From NCBI RefSeq assembly GCF_000714935.1, contig NZ_JMIR01000008.1, forward strand, positions 1 through 64,000: a stretch of DNA of 64,000 bases, given 5' to 3'. Made by a program: the position numbers and the translations under genes. Source of the DNA: Tumebacillus flagellatus. GTDB lineage: Bacteria > Bacillota > Bacilli > Tumebacillales > Tumebacillaceae. How positions within the stretch are numbered: the stretch's first letter is position 1; every line of letters begins with the position of its first letter. Of this stretch, positions 8,033-17,626 are shown piece after piece. The notes under the pieces are model-generated. The model was not told where the DNA came from and did no database searches. It saw only the letters and a list, made by a program, of their open reading frames with translations.

Positions 8033-8072
8033 TATAATGGAGACATCAAGTTATATTGTAATTATAACTTGA
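8033..8072 (+). promoter_or_regulatory. -10 element followed by a perfect 10-bp inverted repeat (operator or 5' UTR hairpin)
   Basis: TATAAT at 8033-8038 has no convincing -35 box. Starting eight bases later, TCAAGTTATA (8046-8055) and TATAACTTGA (8063-8072) form a perfect palindrome around TTGTAAT. It sits at about +1 to +28 relative to the -10, ahead of the peptidase ribosome site, and has no T run, so it does not look like a terminator. Confidence 0.55.
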
Positions 8073-8109
8073 CTTGATTCGACAAAATTTTACGAAGGCG
8101 GTGGTCTCC

Positions 8110-8895
8110 ATGAGTCAATTGATGAGCAACGTAAATCGCAAGTATTCGGTTCGTCCCGATGCGGTAGACCTGCGTGACAAAATGTTCCGTACCGCCGTAT
8201 TTACCACACCCGACACACTCCCTACAGCGGTCGACTTGCGCGACAAGTGCTCGCCGGTCGTCGACCAAGGCCAACTCGGCTCCTGCACCGCCAACGCGAT
8301 GGCGTCCGGCCTGCGCGAGTACCTGTTGCTGCGCTCCGGTCAGCCGTTCACCCGGCTCTCCCGACTCTTCCTCTACTGGCACGAACGCGAGATCGAAGGG
8401 TCGCTCGGTGAAGATGCCGGCGCGCAGATCCGAGACGGCATGAAAGTGTTGAATAAGATCGGTGTCTGCCCGGAGGCGGATTACCCGTATGCGATTGATC
8501 ATTTCAAGGACAAGCCCACCAAACAGGCGGAGGCGGACGCGGCGCTCTACCGCATCGGCGAGTACCACCGCGTCGCTTCGCTTTCGATGCTCAAAGCCGC
8601 CCTCGCGCACGGTCTGCCGGTCGTGATCGGCTTTGCGGTGTACGAGTCGTTTGAAGGCAAGGACGTGGCGATGACGGGCATCGTCCCGATGCCGGACGCG
8701 GAGACGGAGCAGATGCTCGGCGGACATGCGGTGCTTGCCGTCGGCTATGACGACGAACACGAGCACGTGATCATCCGCAACTCGTGGGGCGAAGGCTGGG
8801 GCGAGGGCGGCTATTGCTACTTCCCGTACGGCCTGTGGGACTACAACCCGATCTTGCAATCCCCGATCGTGTTCGACATGTGGACCGGTCACTAA
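8110..8895 (+). CDS. Papain-like C1 family cysteine peptidase, no signal peptide
   Basis: 261 residues from ATG 8110, with AAGGCGGTGG upstream; an earlier in-frame ATG at 8074 lies next to the inverted repeat and has no ribosome site. The papain fold is clear: DQGQLGSCTANAMA holds the oxyanion Gln and nucleophile Cys (about residues 54-58), GGHAVLAVGYDD holds the catalytic His, and IIRNSWGEGWGEGGY holds the Asn and the conserved Gly-rich turn. There is no signal peptide and no clear propeptide inhibitor domain; only about 40 residues precede the catalytic domain. It is therefore predicted to act inside the cell or the forespore. The position between SASP and gpr hints at a sporulation or germination role (inference). 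A bidirectional terminator follows. Confidence 0.88.
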   Translation: MSQLMSNVNRKYSVRPDAVDLRDKMFRTAVFTTPDTLPTAVDLRDKCSPVVDQGQLGSCTANAMASGLREYLLLRSGQPFTRLSRLFLYWHEREIEGSLGEDAGAQIRDGMKVLNKIGVCPEADYPYAIDHFKDKPTKQAEADAALYRIGEYHRVASLSMLKAALAHGLPVVIGFAVYESFEGKDVAMTGIVPMPDAETEQMLGGHAVLAVGYDDEHEHVIIRNSWGEGWGEGGYCYFPYGLWDYNPILQSPIVFDMWTGH

Positions 8896-8910
8896 TGGAT
8901 TCGGAAATAA

Positions 8911-8946
8911 AAAAACGACCCAGGGAATCTCCTTGGGTCGTTTCTC
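8911..8946. terminator. Bidirectional terminator between the peptidase and rpsT
   Basis: AAACGACCCA (8913-8922) pairs with TGGGTCGTTT (8934-8943), extended by further G-C pairs. It has an A run on the left and a T run on the right, so it can serve both converging genes. Confidence 0.85.
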
Positions 8947-9010
8947 GCATTCCATCTGAAATACTCCATCGCTTTGGCGCCAAAGTCATGAAGCTCCTAT
9001 GGAAACCGTC

Positions 9011-9274
9011 TTACGCGGAAAGTTGGTTGAACTTTTTGGTCAGACGGGATTTTTTACGAGCAGCGGTGTTCTTGTGAAGCAGACCTTTGGTCACAGCCTT
9101 GTCCAGAGCGCGGGTCGCTTGCTTGAGCAGGGTTCCTGCGTTCGCGTCGTTTGCTGCTACAGCTGCTTCGAACTTTTTGATCGAGGTGCGGAGAGCGGAT
9201 TTCGCAGCAGCGTTGCGCAGGGTGCGGGTGCTGGTGGTCTTCACGCGCTTCACAGCGGATTTAATGTTCGGCAT
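9011..9274 (-). CDS. rpsT: 30S ribosomal protein S20
   Basis: 87 residues, the normal S20 length. It starts [14 protein letters not shown] and is Lys/Arg/Ala-rich, with the helix-bundle pattern and the conserved [19 protein letters not shown] segment near the C-terminus. S20 is a primary 16S rRNA-binding protein of the small subunit. It is transcribed opposite to its neighbours and divergently from gpr, as in B. subtilis. A strong vegetative promoter lies upstream on the minus strand (9326-9354), and a bidirectional terminator lies downstream. Confidence 0.97.
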   Translation of the reverse strand: MPNIKSAVKRVKTTSTRTLRNAAAKSALRTSIKKFEAAVAANDANAGTLLKQATRALDKAVTKGLLHKNTAARKKSRLTKKFNQLSA

Positions 9275-9325
9275 CTATATTTCACCTCCGTTCAGAGAGC
9301 ATATCCAGTAAAAAGGACATTGGAT

Positions 9326-9354
9326 ATTTTATCATGGCTAGTGCGAGAATGCAA
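9326..9354 (-). promoter_or_regulatory. Sigma-A promoter of rpsT
   Basis: On the minus strand TTGCAT (9354-9349), 17 bases, TAAAAT (9331-9326). Ideal spacing, 52 bases upstream of the rpsT start. Confidence 0.65.
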
Positions 9355-9368
9355 GAATCTAACCGTCT

Positions 9369-9398
9369 TGCATAATTTAGAAACTCTTAGCCAACCTA
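9369..9398 (+). promoter_or_regulatory. Candidate sigma-F/sigma-G promoter of gpr
   Basis: TGCATA (9369-9374) fits the TGHATA -35, followed by 17 bases and CAACCTA (9392-9398), a 5 of 7 match to the CATACTA -10. It lies 36 bases before the gpr start. Forespore control of gpr is established for B. subtilis. Confidence 0.45.
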
Positions 9399-9433
9399 AC
9401 TCCAAGACACTAGCCTGAAATGAGGTGGAGTAC

Positions 9434-10483
9434 GTGGGCAAAGAGCCGCGTTACAAGTATAGCCAAGAATCGCTCCAGACGCAAATGAATGATGAGGAAT
9501 TTTGGAACTCGTACAGCGTCAGCACCGATTTGGCGCTGGAAGCGCACCAGATTTTCTCGCCGGAGCACGGCGGGAGCATCCCCGGCGTCGATCTCTCCGA
9601 AGAAGAGGACAACGGGATCAAGATCACCCGCATGTCGATTCAAAACGAGATGGGCGGCAAGATCATGGGCAAAGTACCGGGCAACTACCTGACGTTTGAG
9701 GTGCCGGGCATGCGCTACAAAGACCCGGATCTGCAACGCCGCGTCTCGGAGAAGTTGGCGGCGGAATTTCGCACGTTCGCCAATTTGACGCCGGAATCCA
9801 CCGTGCTCGTCATCGGCCTTGGCAACCGCAAAGTCACGCCCGACTCGCTGGGGCCGCTGGTGTGCGACAACCTGTTCGTCACCCGCCATCTCTATGACCA
9901 CATGCCGGAGGTCGTGCAGGGCGGCGGCTATCGTCCCGTAGCGGCGGTGGCACCCGGGGTGCTTGGCATCACCGGGATTGAGACCAGCGAGATCGTGCAC
10001 GGCATCGTCAAGAAGATCAAACCGGATCTCGTCATCGCCGTCGACGCGCTGGCCGCCCGATCGCTGGAGCGCGTGAACACGACGATCCAGATCGCCGACG
10101 TCGGCATCTCGCCGGGCGCCGGGGTCGGGAACAAGCGCAAGGGATTGAATAATAAGTCCCTCGGCGTGCCCGTGATCGCTGTCGGCGTGCCGACCGTTGT
10201 CGACGCGGTGACGATCACGAGCGACGCGATGGATTTGATCGTCAACCGCTTGGAGCAGGACGTGCCGGGCAACTCGATGACCAAGCTGTTCGGCAACTTC
10301 GACGAGCGGGAGAAAAAGCAACTGATCTTCGAGTTGCTCCAACCGATCGGGCAAAACTTGATGGTCACGCCCAAGGAGGTCGACACGTTCGTCGAGGACG
10401 TGGCGAACGTGCTCGCCAACGGGTTGAACGTGGCGCTGCATGAAGCGATCACGATGGACGATGCTTCGATGTACACACACTAG
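9434..10483 (+). CDS. gpr: Germination protease GPR
   Basis: 349 residues from GTG 9434, chosen because AGGTGG lies 5 bases upstream; GTG 9425 would overlap that site. The SVSTDLALEAHQI segment is the conserved N-terminal block near the autoprocessing site of the GPR zymogen. VIGLGNRKVTPDSLGPL and LVIAVDALAARS carry the acidic residues of this atypical aspartate-type protease. GPR is made in the forespore as an inactive tetramer and cleaves alpha/beta SASPs during germination. One likely substrate is encoded 1.5 kb upstream. gpr-spoIIP adjacency is the normal Bacillota order, here interrupted by one gene. Confidence 0.95.
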   Translation: MGKEPRYKYSQESLQTQMNDEEFWNSYSVSTDLALEAHQIFSPEHGGSIPGVDLSEEEDNGIKITRMSIQNEMGGKIMGKVPGNYLTFEVPGMRYKDPDLQRRVSEKLAAEFRTFANLTPESTVLVIGLGNRKVTPDSLGPLVCDNLFVTRHLYDHMPEVVQGGGYRPVAAVAPGVLGITGIETSEIVHGIVKKIKPDLVIAVDALAARSLERVNTTIQIADVGISPGAGVGNKRKGLNNKSLGVPVIAVGVPTVVDAVTITSDAMDLIVNRLEQDVPGNSMTKLFGNFDEREKKQLIFELLQPIGQNLMVTPKEVDTFVEDVANVLANGLNVALHEAITMDDASMYTH

Positions 10484-10516
10484 TCGCAGGGGAAAAACTT
10501 TTTGGAAAAAACAAAG

Positions 10517-10556
10517 CCTGCCTGACCGCGGAAGATGCGGTTGGGCGGGTTTTTTT
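10517..10556 (+). terminator. Terminator after gpr
   Basis: A GC-rich hairpin (10517-10549; core ACCGC/GCGGT plus outer CCTGCC/GGGCGGG pairs) followed by seven T. Confidence 0.85.
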
Positions 10557-10583
10557 ATCTTACGTGTACAGTTGAAAGAAATG

Positions 10584-10612
10584 TTGTTGGAAGTTTAGCG
10601 ATTTGGTATAAT
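10584..10612 (+). promoter_or_regulatory. Sigma-A promoter of the acyl-AMP-ligase fragment
   Basis: TTGTTG (10584-10589), 17 bases, TATAAT (10607-10612). A consensus -10 and ideal spacing, about 75 bases before the start codon. Confidence 0.65.
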
Positions 10613-10685
10613 TATGTCAGAATAATTTAATCCGGCTATCATCTATGTTATGTCAGAGATCCACAGCCTTTGAGGAGGAAGTTGG

Positions 10686-11291
10686 ATGGAACAGACGCTT
10701 GTTGACTTGCTTCGCCGTCGTGCCAAGGAACGGCCGGGAGATCGCGTCACGATCGGCCGTCACAACGCAAATGAAGTGCTCGGATCGGCCACGTATGCCC
10801 AACTCGACGAGCGCGCCCGCGCCGTCGGGGCGCTGCTCCAAGGGTTTCGCGCCAAGGGCGAGCGCGTGCTCCTGCTCTACGCGCAAGGTCCGGCCTATCT
10901 CACGTCCATGCTCGGCTGCCTGTACGCCGGCGCTGTCGCCGTTGCTGTGTCGGCTCCCCGCGAGATGCGCAACTTGGGAGGTTTGGAAGCGGCTGTAGAC
11001 CTCGCGAAGCCGACTGTCGTGCTGACGACGTCGCTTTTGTTGAACTCCGTTCGCGATGTGCTGCGCGATCACCCGGATTCGGTGCTCAAGACGGTCCGCT
11101 GGGTCGCAACGGACGCTGTTCCGGTTGAGCTCGGCGGCAAATGGCAAGACGCCGGCGTGCACGGAGAGACGGCGGCGTATGTCGAGACGGCAAGCGACCG
11201 CCTCTTCACGCACAACGACCTCCTCAACAGCGAATGCCTCGTGGACGACGCCTTGCTCGTCGGGGCGCTTGGTTTCCAGCCCGCCGAATAG
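10686..11291 (+). CDS. N-terminal fragment of a fatty-acyl-AMP ligase/AMP-binding enzyme lacking the P-loop
   Basis: 201 residues with a strong GAGGAGG site and its own promoter. Residues 1-150 follow the first subdomain of fatty-acyl-AMP ligases: TLVDLLRRRAKERPGDRV, YAQLDERARAVGALLQ, GERVLLLYAQGPAYL, GCLYAGAVAVAVSAPRE and KTVRWVATDAVP. Where the family has YTSGSTGxPKGVxxTHxNL, this protein reads AYVETASDRLFTHNDLLNSE. The ATP-binding Ser/Thr/Gly loop is lost in frame, and the protein stops about 20 residues later. Usual family length is above 550. Catalytic adenylation is not expected. The intact frame, ribosome site, promoter and terminator argue for an expressed small protein rather than a freshly broken gene; its function is unknown. 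Confidence 0.7.
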   Translation: MEQTLVDLLRRRAKERPGDRVTIGRHNANEVLGSATYAQLDERARAVGALLQGFRAKGERVLLLYAQGPAYLTSMLGCLYAGAVAVAVSAPREMRNLGGLEAAVDLAKPTVVLTTSLLLNSVRDVLRDHPDSVLKTVRWVATDAVPVELGGKWQDAGVHGETAAYVETASDRLFTHNDLLNSECLVDDALLVGALGFQPAE

Positions 11292-11321
11292 CAAGAATCG
11301 TCTTCAAACTGATAGAAAAAG

Positions 11322-11368
11322 AGACCGTGCCGCCGTTGGAGTTTCCCTGGCGGACGCGGTCTTTTTTT
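11322..11368 (+). terminator. Terminator after the acyl-AMP-ligase fragment
   Basis: AGACCG/CGGTCT and inner GCCGCC/GGCGG pairs form a long hairpin ending in seven T (11362-11368). Confidence 0.8.
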
Positions 11369-11372
11369 GTTG

Positions 11373-11401
11373 GCATATCTAGCAACGGGGATTCATAGAG
11401 T
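11373..11401 (+). promoter_or_regulatory. Candidate sigma-E promoter of spoIIP
   Basis: GCATATCT (11373-11380), 13 bases, CATAGAGT (11394-11401) resembles the sigma-E pattern KMATATT-N13/14-CATACAMT, 32 bases upstream of the start. Mother-cell sigma-E control of spoIIP is known in B. subtilis. Confidence 0.45.
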
Positions 11402-11433
11402 AGGGACATCGAGAACAAAGGAGGACGGTCGCC

Positions 11434-12690
11434 ATGAAGAACCGAAACGAAGAGCGCAAGCGGCGCTTTCGCTCCCTGACGTTGAACTTAAGCAGCCAGA
11501 AGGCGCGCACCACGATTGTGACGATGGGGCTTGCCACGTCGGTTTTTTCCATTTTTATCGGCGTTGTTGCCGTGCAGTTGATCGCGGGAGGATCGAGCAA
11601 AGGCTTGGCGGGGCGCATCTTGCACAGCATTTCGGCGCACTCTTTAAGCGGCGTGATGTCGCAAGAGCTGCCGATGTACGCCTCGATTGCGCCGACGCCG
11701 ACGCTGGCGGATTCCAGCGCGTCGCCCAAGGGGTTGAGCAACATGTTGCTCTACTTGTTCACCGACATCGACGCCGGCAACCCGCTGACGATGCTCGGGT
11801 TTCAAGTGCCGGGCATGGCGGTCAGCGATTTTCGGCTGCTGACGCCCGACCCGAGCTACACGACGCCGCCGTCCGACGAGCACGCCTCCAAGGACGCTCC
11901 GCCGCCGAACTTAAACGCCAAGCCGCGCGAGAAGGCGGACGACAGCGAGAAGCCGCCGGTCAACAACAACGAGCCGCTGGTCTACATCTACCACTCGCAC
12001 AACCGCGAGTCGTTCTTGCCGGATCTGAAGCCGGGCACGAAAGCGGACAACGCGTATGACGCCAAGCTCAACATCGAGCAAGCGGGCGGCGCGATGCGCG
12101 ATGAATTGGAGAAAGACGGCGTGCCTACTCTGCAAACGTTGGTCGACTATTGGTCGGTCGGCGATTTTGACAACGCCTACGATTTCTCGCGCCCGACGAT
12201 CCAGAAGGTGCTCAGCGAGCACAAAAACTTACAGCTGATCTTCGACATTCACCGTGACTCTCTCCCGCGGGAAAAAACCACCACCACGATCAACGGGGTG
12301 GACTATTCGATGGTCTACTTCATCGTCGGCGGCGGCAACAACCCGCACGCGGAAAAAAACCAAGCGACCGCCACCAAGCTCCACGAGTACCTGAAAGCCA
12401 AGTACCCGACGCTCTCCAAAGGCGTTTGGATGAAAGGCCCCGCGCCATACGACACCCGTTACAACCAAGACCTCGACCCGAACATGGTCTTGATCGAGAT
12501 CGGGGGGCCGGGCAACTCGCTGGAAGAGGAGAAACGCACGGCGAAAGTGCTCGCCGACGTGATCGCGCAATACCTGAAAGACATCGACGCGCTCTCGCCG
12601 GAAGTGAAAGTCTCGGCGGAACAACCGACAAAACAGCAACAAGACGCCGCGAAACGCCAAGAACAAAAGCAAGCGGGCACGGGGAACTAG
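11434..12690 (+). CDS. spoIIP: Stage II sporulation protein P
   Basis: 418 residues, ATG 11434 with AAAGGAGG upstream. An N-terminal membrane anchor (about residues 29-50) is followed by a linker and the amidase/endopeptidase domain. Visible motifs are YIYHSHNRESF (zinc-site His), LIFDIHRDSLPRE (second His) and VLIEIGGPGNSLEEE (catalytic Glu region). SpoIIP works with SpoIID and SpoIIM to degrade septal peptidoglycan and drive forespore engulfment. The Lys/Gln-rich C-terminal tail is lineage-variable. A sigma-E-like promoter is proposed upstream. Confidence 0.96.
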   Translation: MKNRNEERKRRFRSLTLNLSSQKARTTIVTMGLATSVFSIFIGVVAVQLIAGGSSKGLAGRILHSISAHSLSGVMSQELPMYASIAPTPTLADSSASPKGLSNMLLYLFTDIDAGNPLTMLGFQVPGMAVSDFRLLTPDPSYTTPPSDEHASKDAPPPNLNAKPREKADDSEKPPVNNNEPLVYIYHSHNRESFLPDLKPGTKADNAYDAKLNIEQAGGAMRDELEKDGVPTLQTLVDYWSVGDFDNAYDFSRPTIQKVLSEHKNLQLIFDIHRDSLPREKTTTTINGVDYSMVYFIVGGGNNPHAEKNQATATKLHEYLKAKYPTLSKGVWMKGPAPYDTRYNQDLDPNMVLIEIGGPGNSLEEEKRTAKVLADVIAQYLKDIDALSPEVKVSAEQPTKQQQDAAKRQEQKQAGTGN

Positions 12691-12758
12691 GGGGTATCGC
12701 CTCTTTTTTCCTTGACCATACTGGATAGCAAACTCACGGTAGAGGAGTTGGGAGTTCC

Positions 12759-13130
12759 ATGAAGGGTCTGAACTTGAAGTCGATGGTGGAGCAGTCGGCG
12801 GTGTACGGCGTGTTGGTCGTGATGCTGGCACTTATGATCATCTTCGGCATCTCCACGGCGGAGAAAGGGGTCAACTCGCTGGTCGGCACCGACGACAAAG
12901 AAGCCCTCGTCGTCAAAAACGACCAGGGCGACGTCGACCTGAAAATTCTCGGCAAGGACGTCAAAGCGACGAAGCCCGCGTGGTCGCAAGAATTGAGCCG
13001 CGATCTGGAAAGCCAGCAAAGCACCGTCGGCAGCGGGATGGACTCCGCTTCGATCTCCATCGGGACATGGATGGAGACGGGAGCCAAGAAGGTTTTGGAT
13101 TCACTTGCAGGCGCGTTTACTTCGAATTAA
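12759..13130 (+). CDS. YqxA-like DUF3679 membrane protein
   Basis: 123 residues, ATG 12759. One membrane segment (about residues 15-32, VYGVLVVMLALMIIFGIS) precedes a short soluble region with two acidic blocks and a C-terminal amphipathic stretch. Size, topology and position between spoIIP and lepA match YqxA of B. subtilis, a DUF3679 protein of unknown function in the same place. Co-transcription with spoIIP is likely, because no terminator lies in the 68-base gap; a terminator follows this gene. Confidence 0.75.
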   Translation: MKGLNLKSMVEQSAVYGVLVVMLALMIIFGISTAEKGVNSLVGTDDKEALVVKNDQGDVDLKILGKDVKATKPAWSQELSRDLESQQSTVGSGMDSASISIGTWMETGAKKVLDSLAGAFTSN

Positions 13131-13135
13131 ATTTG

Positions 13136-13169
13136 AGACCCGGCGCAATGGCGCTGGGGTCTTTTTTTT
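13136..13169 (+). terminator. Terminator between yqxA-like gene and lepA
   Basis: AGACCC/GGGTCT outer pairs and a GCGC/GCGC inner stem, ending in eight T. Confidence 0.75.
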
Positions 13170-13177
13170 GATATAAT
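13169..13177 (+). promoter_or_regulatory. Extended -10 promoter of lepA
   Basis: TGATATAAT directly follows the preceding terminator and fits the TGnTATAAT extended -10. No -35 is recognisable. It lies 34 bases before the lepA start. Confidence 0.5.
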
Positions 13178-13210
13178 TCGTGTCATGTATGGTCTCAGAA
13201 GGGGGACATC

Positions 13211-15025
<1,815 letters not shown>

Positions 15026-15033
15026 GCACGGAA

Positions 15034-15074
15034 AAAGCGTCCCGGCCGCCAATGCGCGCAAGGGACGTTTTTTT
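15034..15074 (+). terminator. Terminator after lepA
   Basis: GCGTCCC (15037-15043) pairs with GGGACGT (15062-15068), ending in seven or more T. Confidence 0.8.
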
Positions 15075-15120
15075 ATGGTACAATAAACTCTATCTGGATG
15101 TAGATAGAGGGGGACTTACG

Positions 15121-16431
15121 TTGGTGTCCAAGGAAGAAAAGCAAAGAGAGCAACTTCAACAGATGTTGCAACATATAGAAGACTGCATGGCCGAAGACTT
15201 GTACGACCGTGCACAGGAAGTGCTGAACACCTGCCTCAAGCTGGAAGTGTTCGACATCCGCGTCTACCAACGCTATGCGTTCGTCCTGCGCATGCTCGAC
15301 CGCGTGCCGGCGGCGGAGCTGTTTGAAAAAGTGGCGATGAACCCGGACGACCCGGAAGCGTACTACGCCGTCGCCCAAGCCCTGCTCAAAGACAACCTGT
15401 TCGGCTCGGCGATCAACCCGCTGCGCAAGACGATCGAACTGGTGCCGATGGCGGCGAACGCGACGTTTGAATTGGCGTATGCGCTGCTGAAGGAATTCCG
15501 CATGGAAGACGCGCTGGAGCATTTCAAAACGGCGTATGAATACTCCCCGAGCCCGAACACGGCGTTCTACGTCGCTTACACCTCGTTGCTTTCGCGCGAC
15601 GTGGAGGGCGCGAAGGCACTGTTCCCCTATATGGAATCGGAGTACGCCAAGCATAACCAAGAGCCGGTGATGCTGAACATCTTGCGCGACATGGTCACCC
15701 GCTATGAAGCGTTCCCGCCGAAAGACCTGCGCGACTGGCATTTCGTGCAGTACGGCACGCCGCTGTTGCGCACGTCGGACGAGGATCTCGGCGAAGCGAA
15801 CGAAAACCTCAACGGCCGGTTCGTGTTCATCAACTACGGCTGGCTGAACGTGGCGACGATTCTCGTGACGCTCAAGCGCCTGATCGAAGAAGTGCCCGGC
15901 TTCCCGCAGTACGATTACATCATCCCGGCGAGCATGGACGTGGCACCGATCGCATTCGCTTTCTCGGAGATGACCGGCATCCCGCTCGTGCCGCGCGAAG
16001 AGCTAAACACCACGAATAAAGGCTTCCTGTTCACGTCGTGGTCGGATGAAGTGCGCGTGGTGGCGGAGCACATGTCGCATAACCCGAACGTGACTTTGTT
16101 TGCGTTCTCGCTGGGCTGGACGCTGCAAGCGCCGGTCTGCCCGGACATCATCGGCTACCTCGACCAAGCGAGCCGTCTGCCGTGGCAAGAGACGATGCTG
16201 ATTCACGAAAACGGCGAGCGTACCCCGCGCCCGGCGATGCAAGTGCCGCCGGAAGTCGTGCAATATCATATCTTGGAGCGCGTGGAAGGAGTCGATCAAG
16301 CGGAAGTGGACAAGCTGATCGCTTACTACCAAGAGCGGGCGCACCTCTTGAAGGTCGGCGAGAACATCAACAACCCGCGCCTCGGCTTCCAGATCGAATC
16401 GCCGATCGAGTCGATCCGCATGGTGGTGTGA
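15121..16431 (+). CDS. TPR-repeat protein with an uncharacterised C-terminal domain
   Basis: 436 residues from TTG 15121 (GAGGGGG 7 bases upstream); GTG 15124 is an alternative. The N-terminal half is a helical-repeat array: AEDLYDRAQEVLNTCLKLE, PEAYYAVAQALLKDNLFGSAI, ANATFELAYALLKEFRMEDALEH and related pairs, consistent with four to five TPRs. The C-terminal half (about 215-436) is alpha/beta with YDYIIPASMDVAPIAFAFSE and VTLFAFSLGWTLQAPVCPDI strands. This is loosely like a phosphoribosyltransferase core without a PRPP loop, and I do not recognise it as a named family. Its stop lies 8 bases before the chosen hemW start, so the two are probably co-transcribed. Confidence 0.6.
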   Translation: MVSKEEKQREQLQQMLQHIEDCMAEDLYDRAQEVLNTCLKLEVFDIRVYQRYAFVLRMLDRVPAAELFEKVAMNPDDPEAYYAVAQALLKDNLFGSAINPLRKTIELVPMAANATFELAYALLKEFRMEDALEHFKTAYEYSPSPNTAFYVAYTSLLSRDVEGAKALFPYMESEYAKHNQEPVMLNILRDMVTRYEAFPPKDLRDWHFVQYGTPLLRTSDEDLGEANENLNGRFVFINYGWLNVATILVTLKRLIEEVPGFPQYDYIIPASMDVAPIAFAFSEMTGIPLVPREELNTTNKGFLFTSWSDEVRVVAEHMSHNPNVTLFAFSLGWTLQAPVCPDIIGYLDQASRLPWQETMLIHENGERTPRPAMQVPPEVVQYHILERVEGVDQAEVDKLIAYYQERAHLLKVGENINNPRLGFQIESPIESIRMVV

Positions 16432-16436
16432 CGCTG

Positions 16437-17585
16437 GTGAACAAACAAGTTTCGTCGTTGTACGTTCACATCCCGTTCTGCGCGTCGAAGTGCTACTACT
16501 GTGATTTCAACTCCTATGTCTCGACGTCTGATGTGATGGACCGCTACTTGGACGGCTTGGATCGAGAATTGGAACTTGTGGCGGCGTCGTATCAACACGA
16601 GCCGCTGCAGACGGTGTTTTTTGGCGGCGGGACTCCGACGATTTTTGATGCGCGGCAAAGTGAGCGGATGATGCAGATGCTGCATCGCCACTTCCGCATG
16701 GCGGACGGGGTGGAGATCTCCGTTGAGTCCAATCCGGGCACGGTCGATTTGGACAAGCTGCACGTGTTGAAGGACGGCGGGGTCAACCGCTTGAGCTTCG
16801 GCGTGCAGAGTTTTGACAACGACTTGCTCGTCAAGCTCGGACGCCTGCACGACCGCGACGCGGTATACCGCTCGTGGGAACTGGCGCGTCAAGCTGGATT
16901 TGACTCGATCAACTTGGACTTGATGTTCGGGTTGCCGGGGCAGACGGTCGAGACGCTGCAAAGCACGCTGAAAGCGTTGATCGAACTCGGGCCGGAGCAT
17001 GTGTCGGCGTACTCGCTGAAAGTGGAAGAAGGCACGCCGTTTTACACGTGGTACGAGCGCGGCAAGTTGATCCTCCCCCCGGAAGAAGACGAAGTGCAGA
17101 TGTACCAACTCGTGATGGACACGTTCCGAAGCAACGGGTACGAGATGTACGAGATCTCGAACTACGCGAAACCGGGACACCGTTCGCGGCACAACCAAGT
17201 GTATTGGCGCAATGAACCTTATCTGGCGGCGGGCTCCGGCGCGCACGGCTATGTAGGGGGCGTTCGCTACATCAACCAGAAGGACGTGCCGCAGTACATC
17301 GAGACCACCGTCGGCGGCAAGCGTCCGGTGGTGGACACGGAAGAGATCACCGAAGTCATGCAGCGCGAAGACACGATGATCCTCGGTCTGCGCCTGCTCG
17401 AAGGCGTGACGTTTGCACGGTTTCGGGAGAAGCACGGCACCGAGATGCTGGACGTGTTCGCAGGTCCGATTGCCAAGTATCGAGAACGAGGGTTGCTCAC
17501 CGTCGACGACGTCGGCGTGCGCTTGACGCCGGAGGGGATCTTCCTGGCGAACGAAGTGTACGCGGCGTTTTTGGGTGACGAATAA
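16437..17585 (+). CDS. hemW: Heme chaperone / radical SAM protein HemW
   Basis: 382 residues from GTG 16437, with GGTGGTG 8 bases upstream; GTG 16428, overlapping the preceding stop, is an alternative. The CASKCYYCDFN cluster is the CxxxCxxC motif that binds the 4Fe-4S/SAM centre. VFFGGGTPTIF, VNRLSFGVQSF and INLDLMFGLPGQT are HemN/HemW family motifs. HemW binds heme and delivers it to respiratory proteins; the older coproporphyrinogen oxidase label is generally wrong for this subgroup. lepA-hemW-hrcA is the usual Bacillota order, here opened by a TPR gene on one side and the formate island on the other. Confidence 0.93.
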   Translation: MNKQVSSLYVHIPFCASKCYYCDFNSYVSTSDVMDRYLDGLDRELELVAASYQHEPLQTVFFGGGTPTIFDARQSERMMQMLHRHFRMADGVEISVESNPGTVDLDKLHVLKDGGVNRLSFGVQSFDNDLLVKLGRLHDRDAVYRSWELARQAGFDSINLDLMFGLPGQTVETLQSTLKALIELGPEHVSAYSLKVEEGTPFYTWYERGKLILPPEEDEVQMYQLVMDTFRSNGYEMYEISNYAKPGHRSRHNQVYWRNEPYLAAGSGAHGYVGGVRYINQKDVPQYIETTVGGKRPVVDTEEITEVMQREDTMILGLRLLEGVTFARFREKHGTEMLDVFAGPIAKYRERGLLTVDDVGVRLTPEGIFLANEVYAAFLGDE

Positions 17586-17626
17586 CCCATTGGATTGGTT
17601 GAAAGTACCGTGATGTGCTGGAAGCT

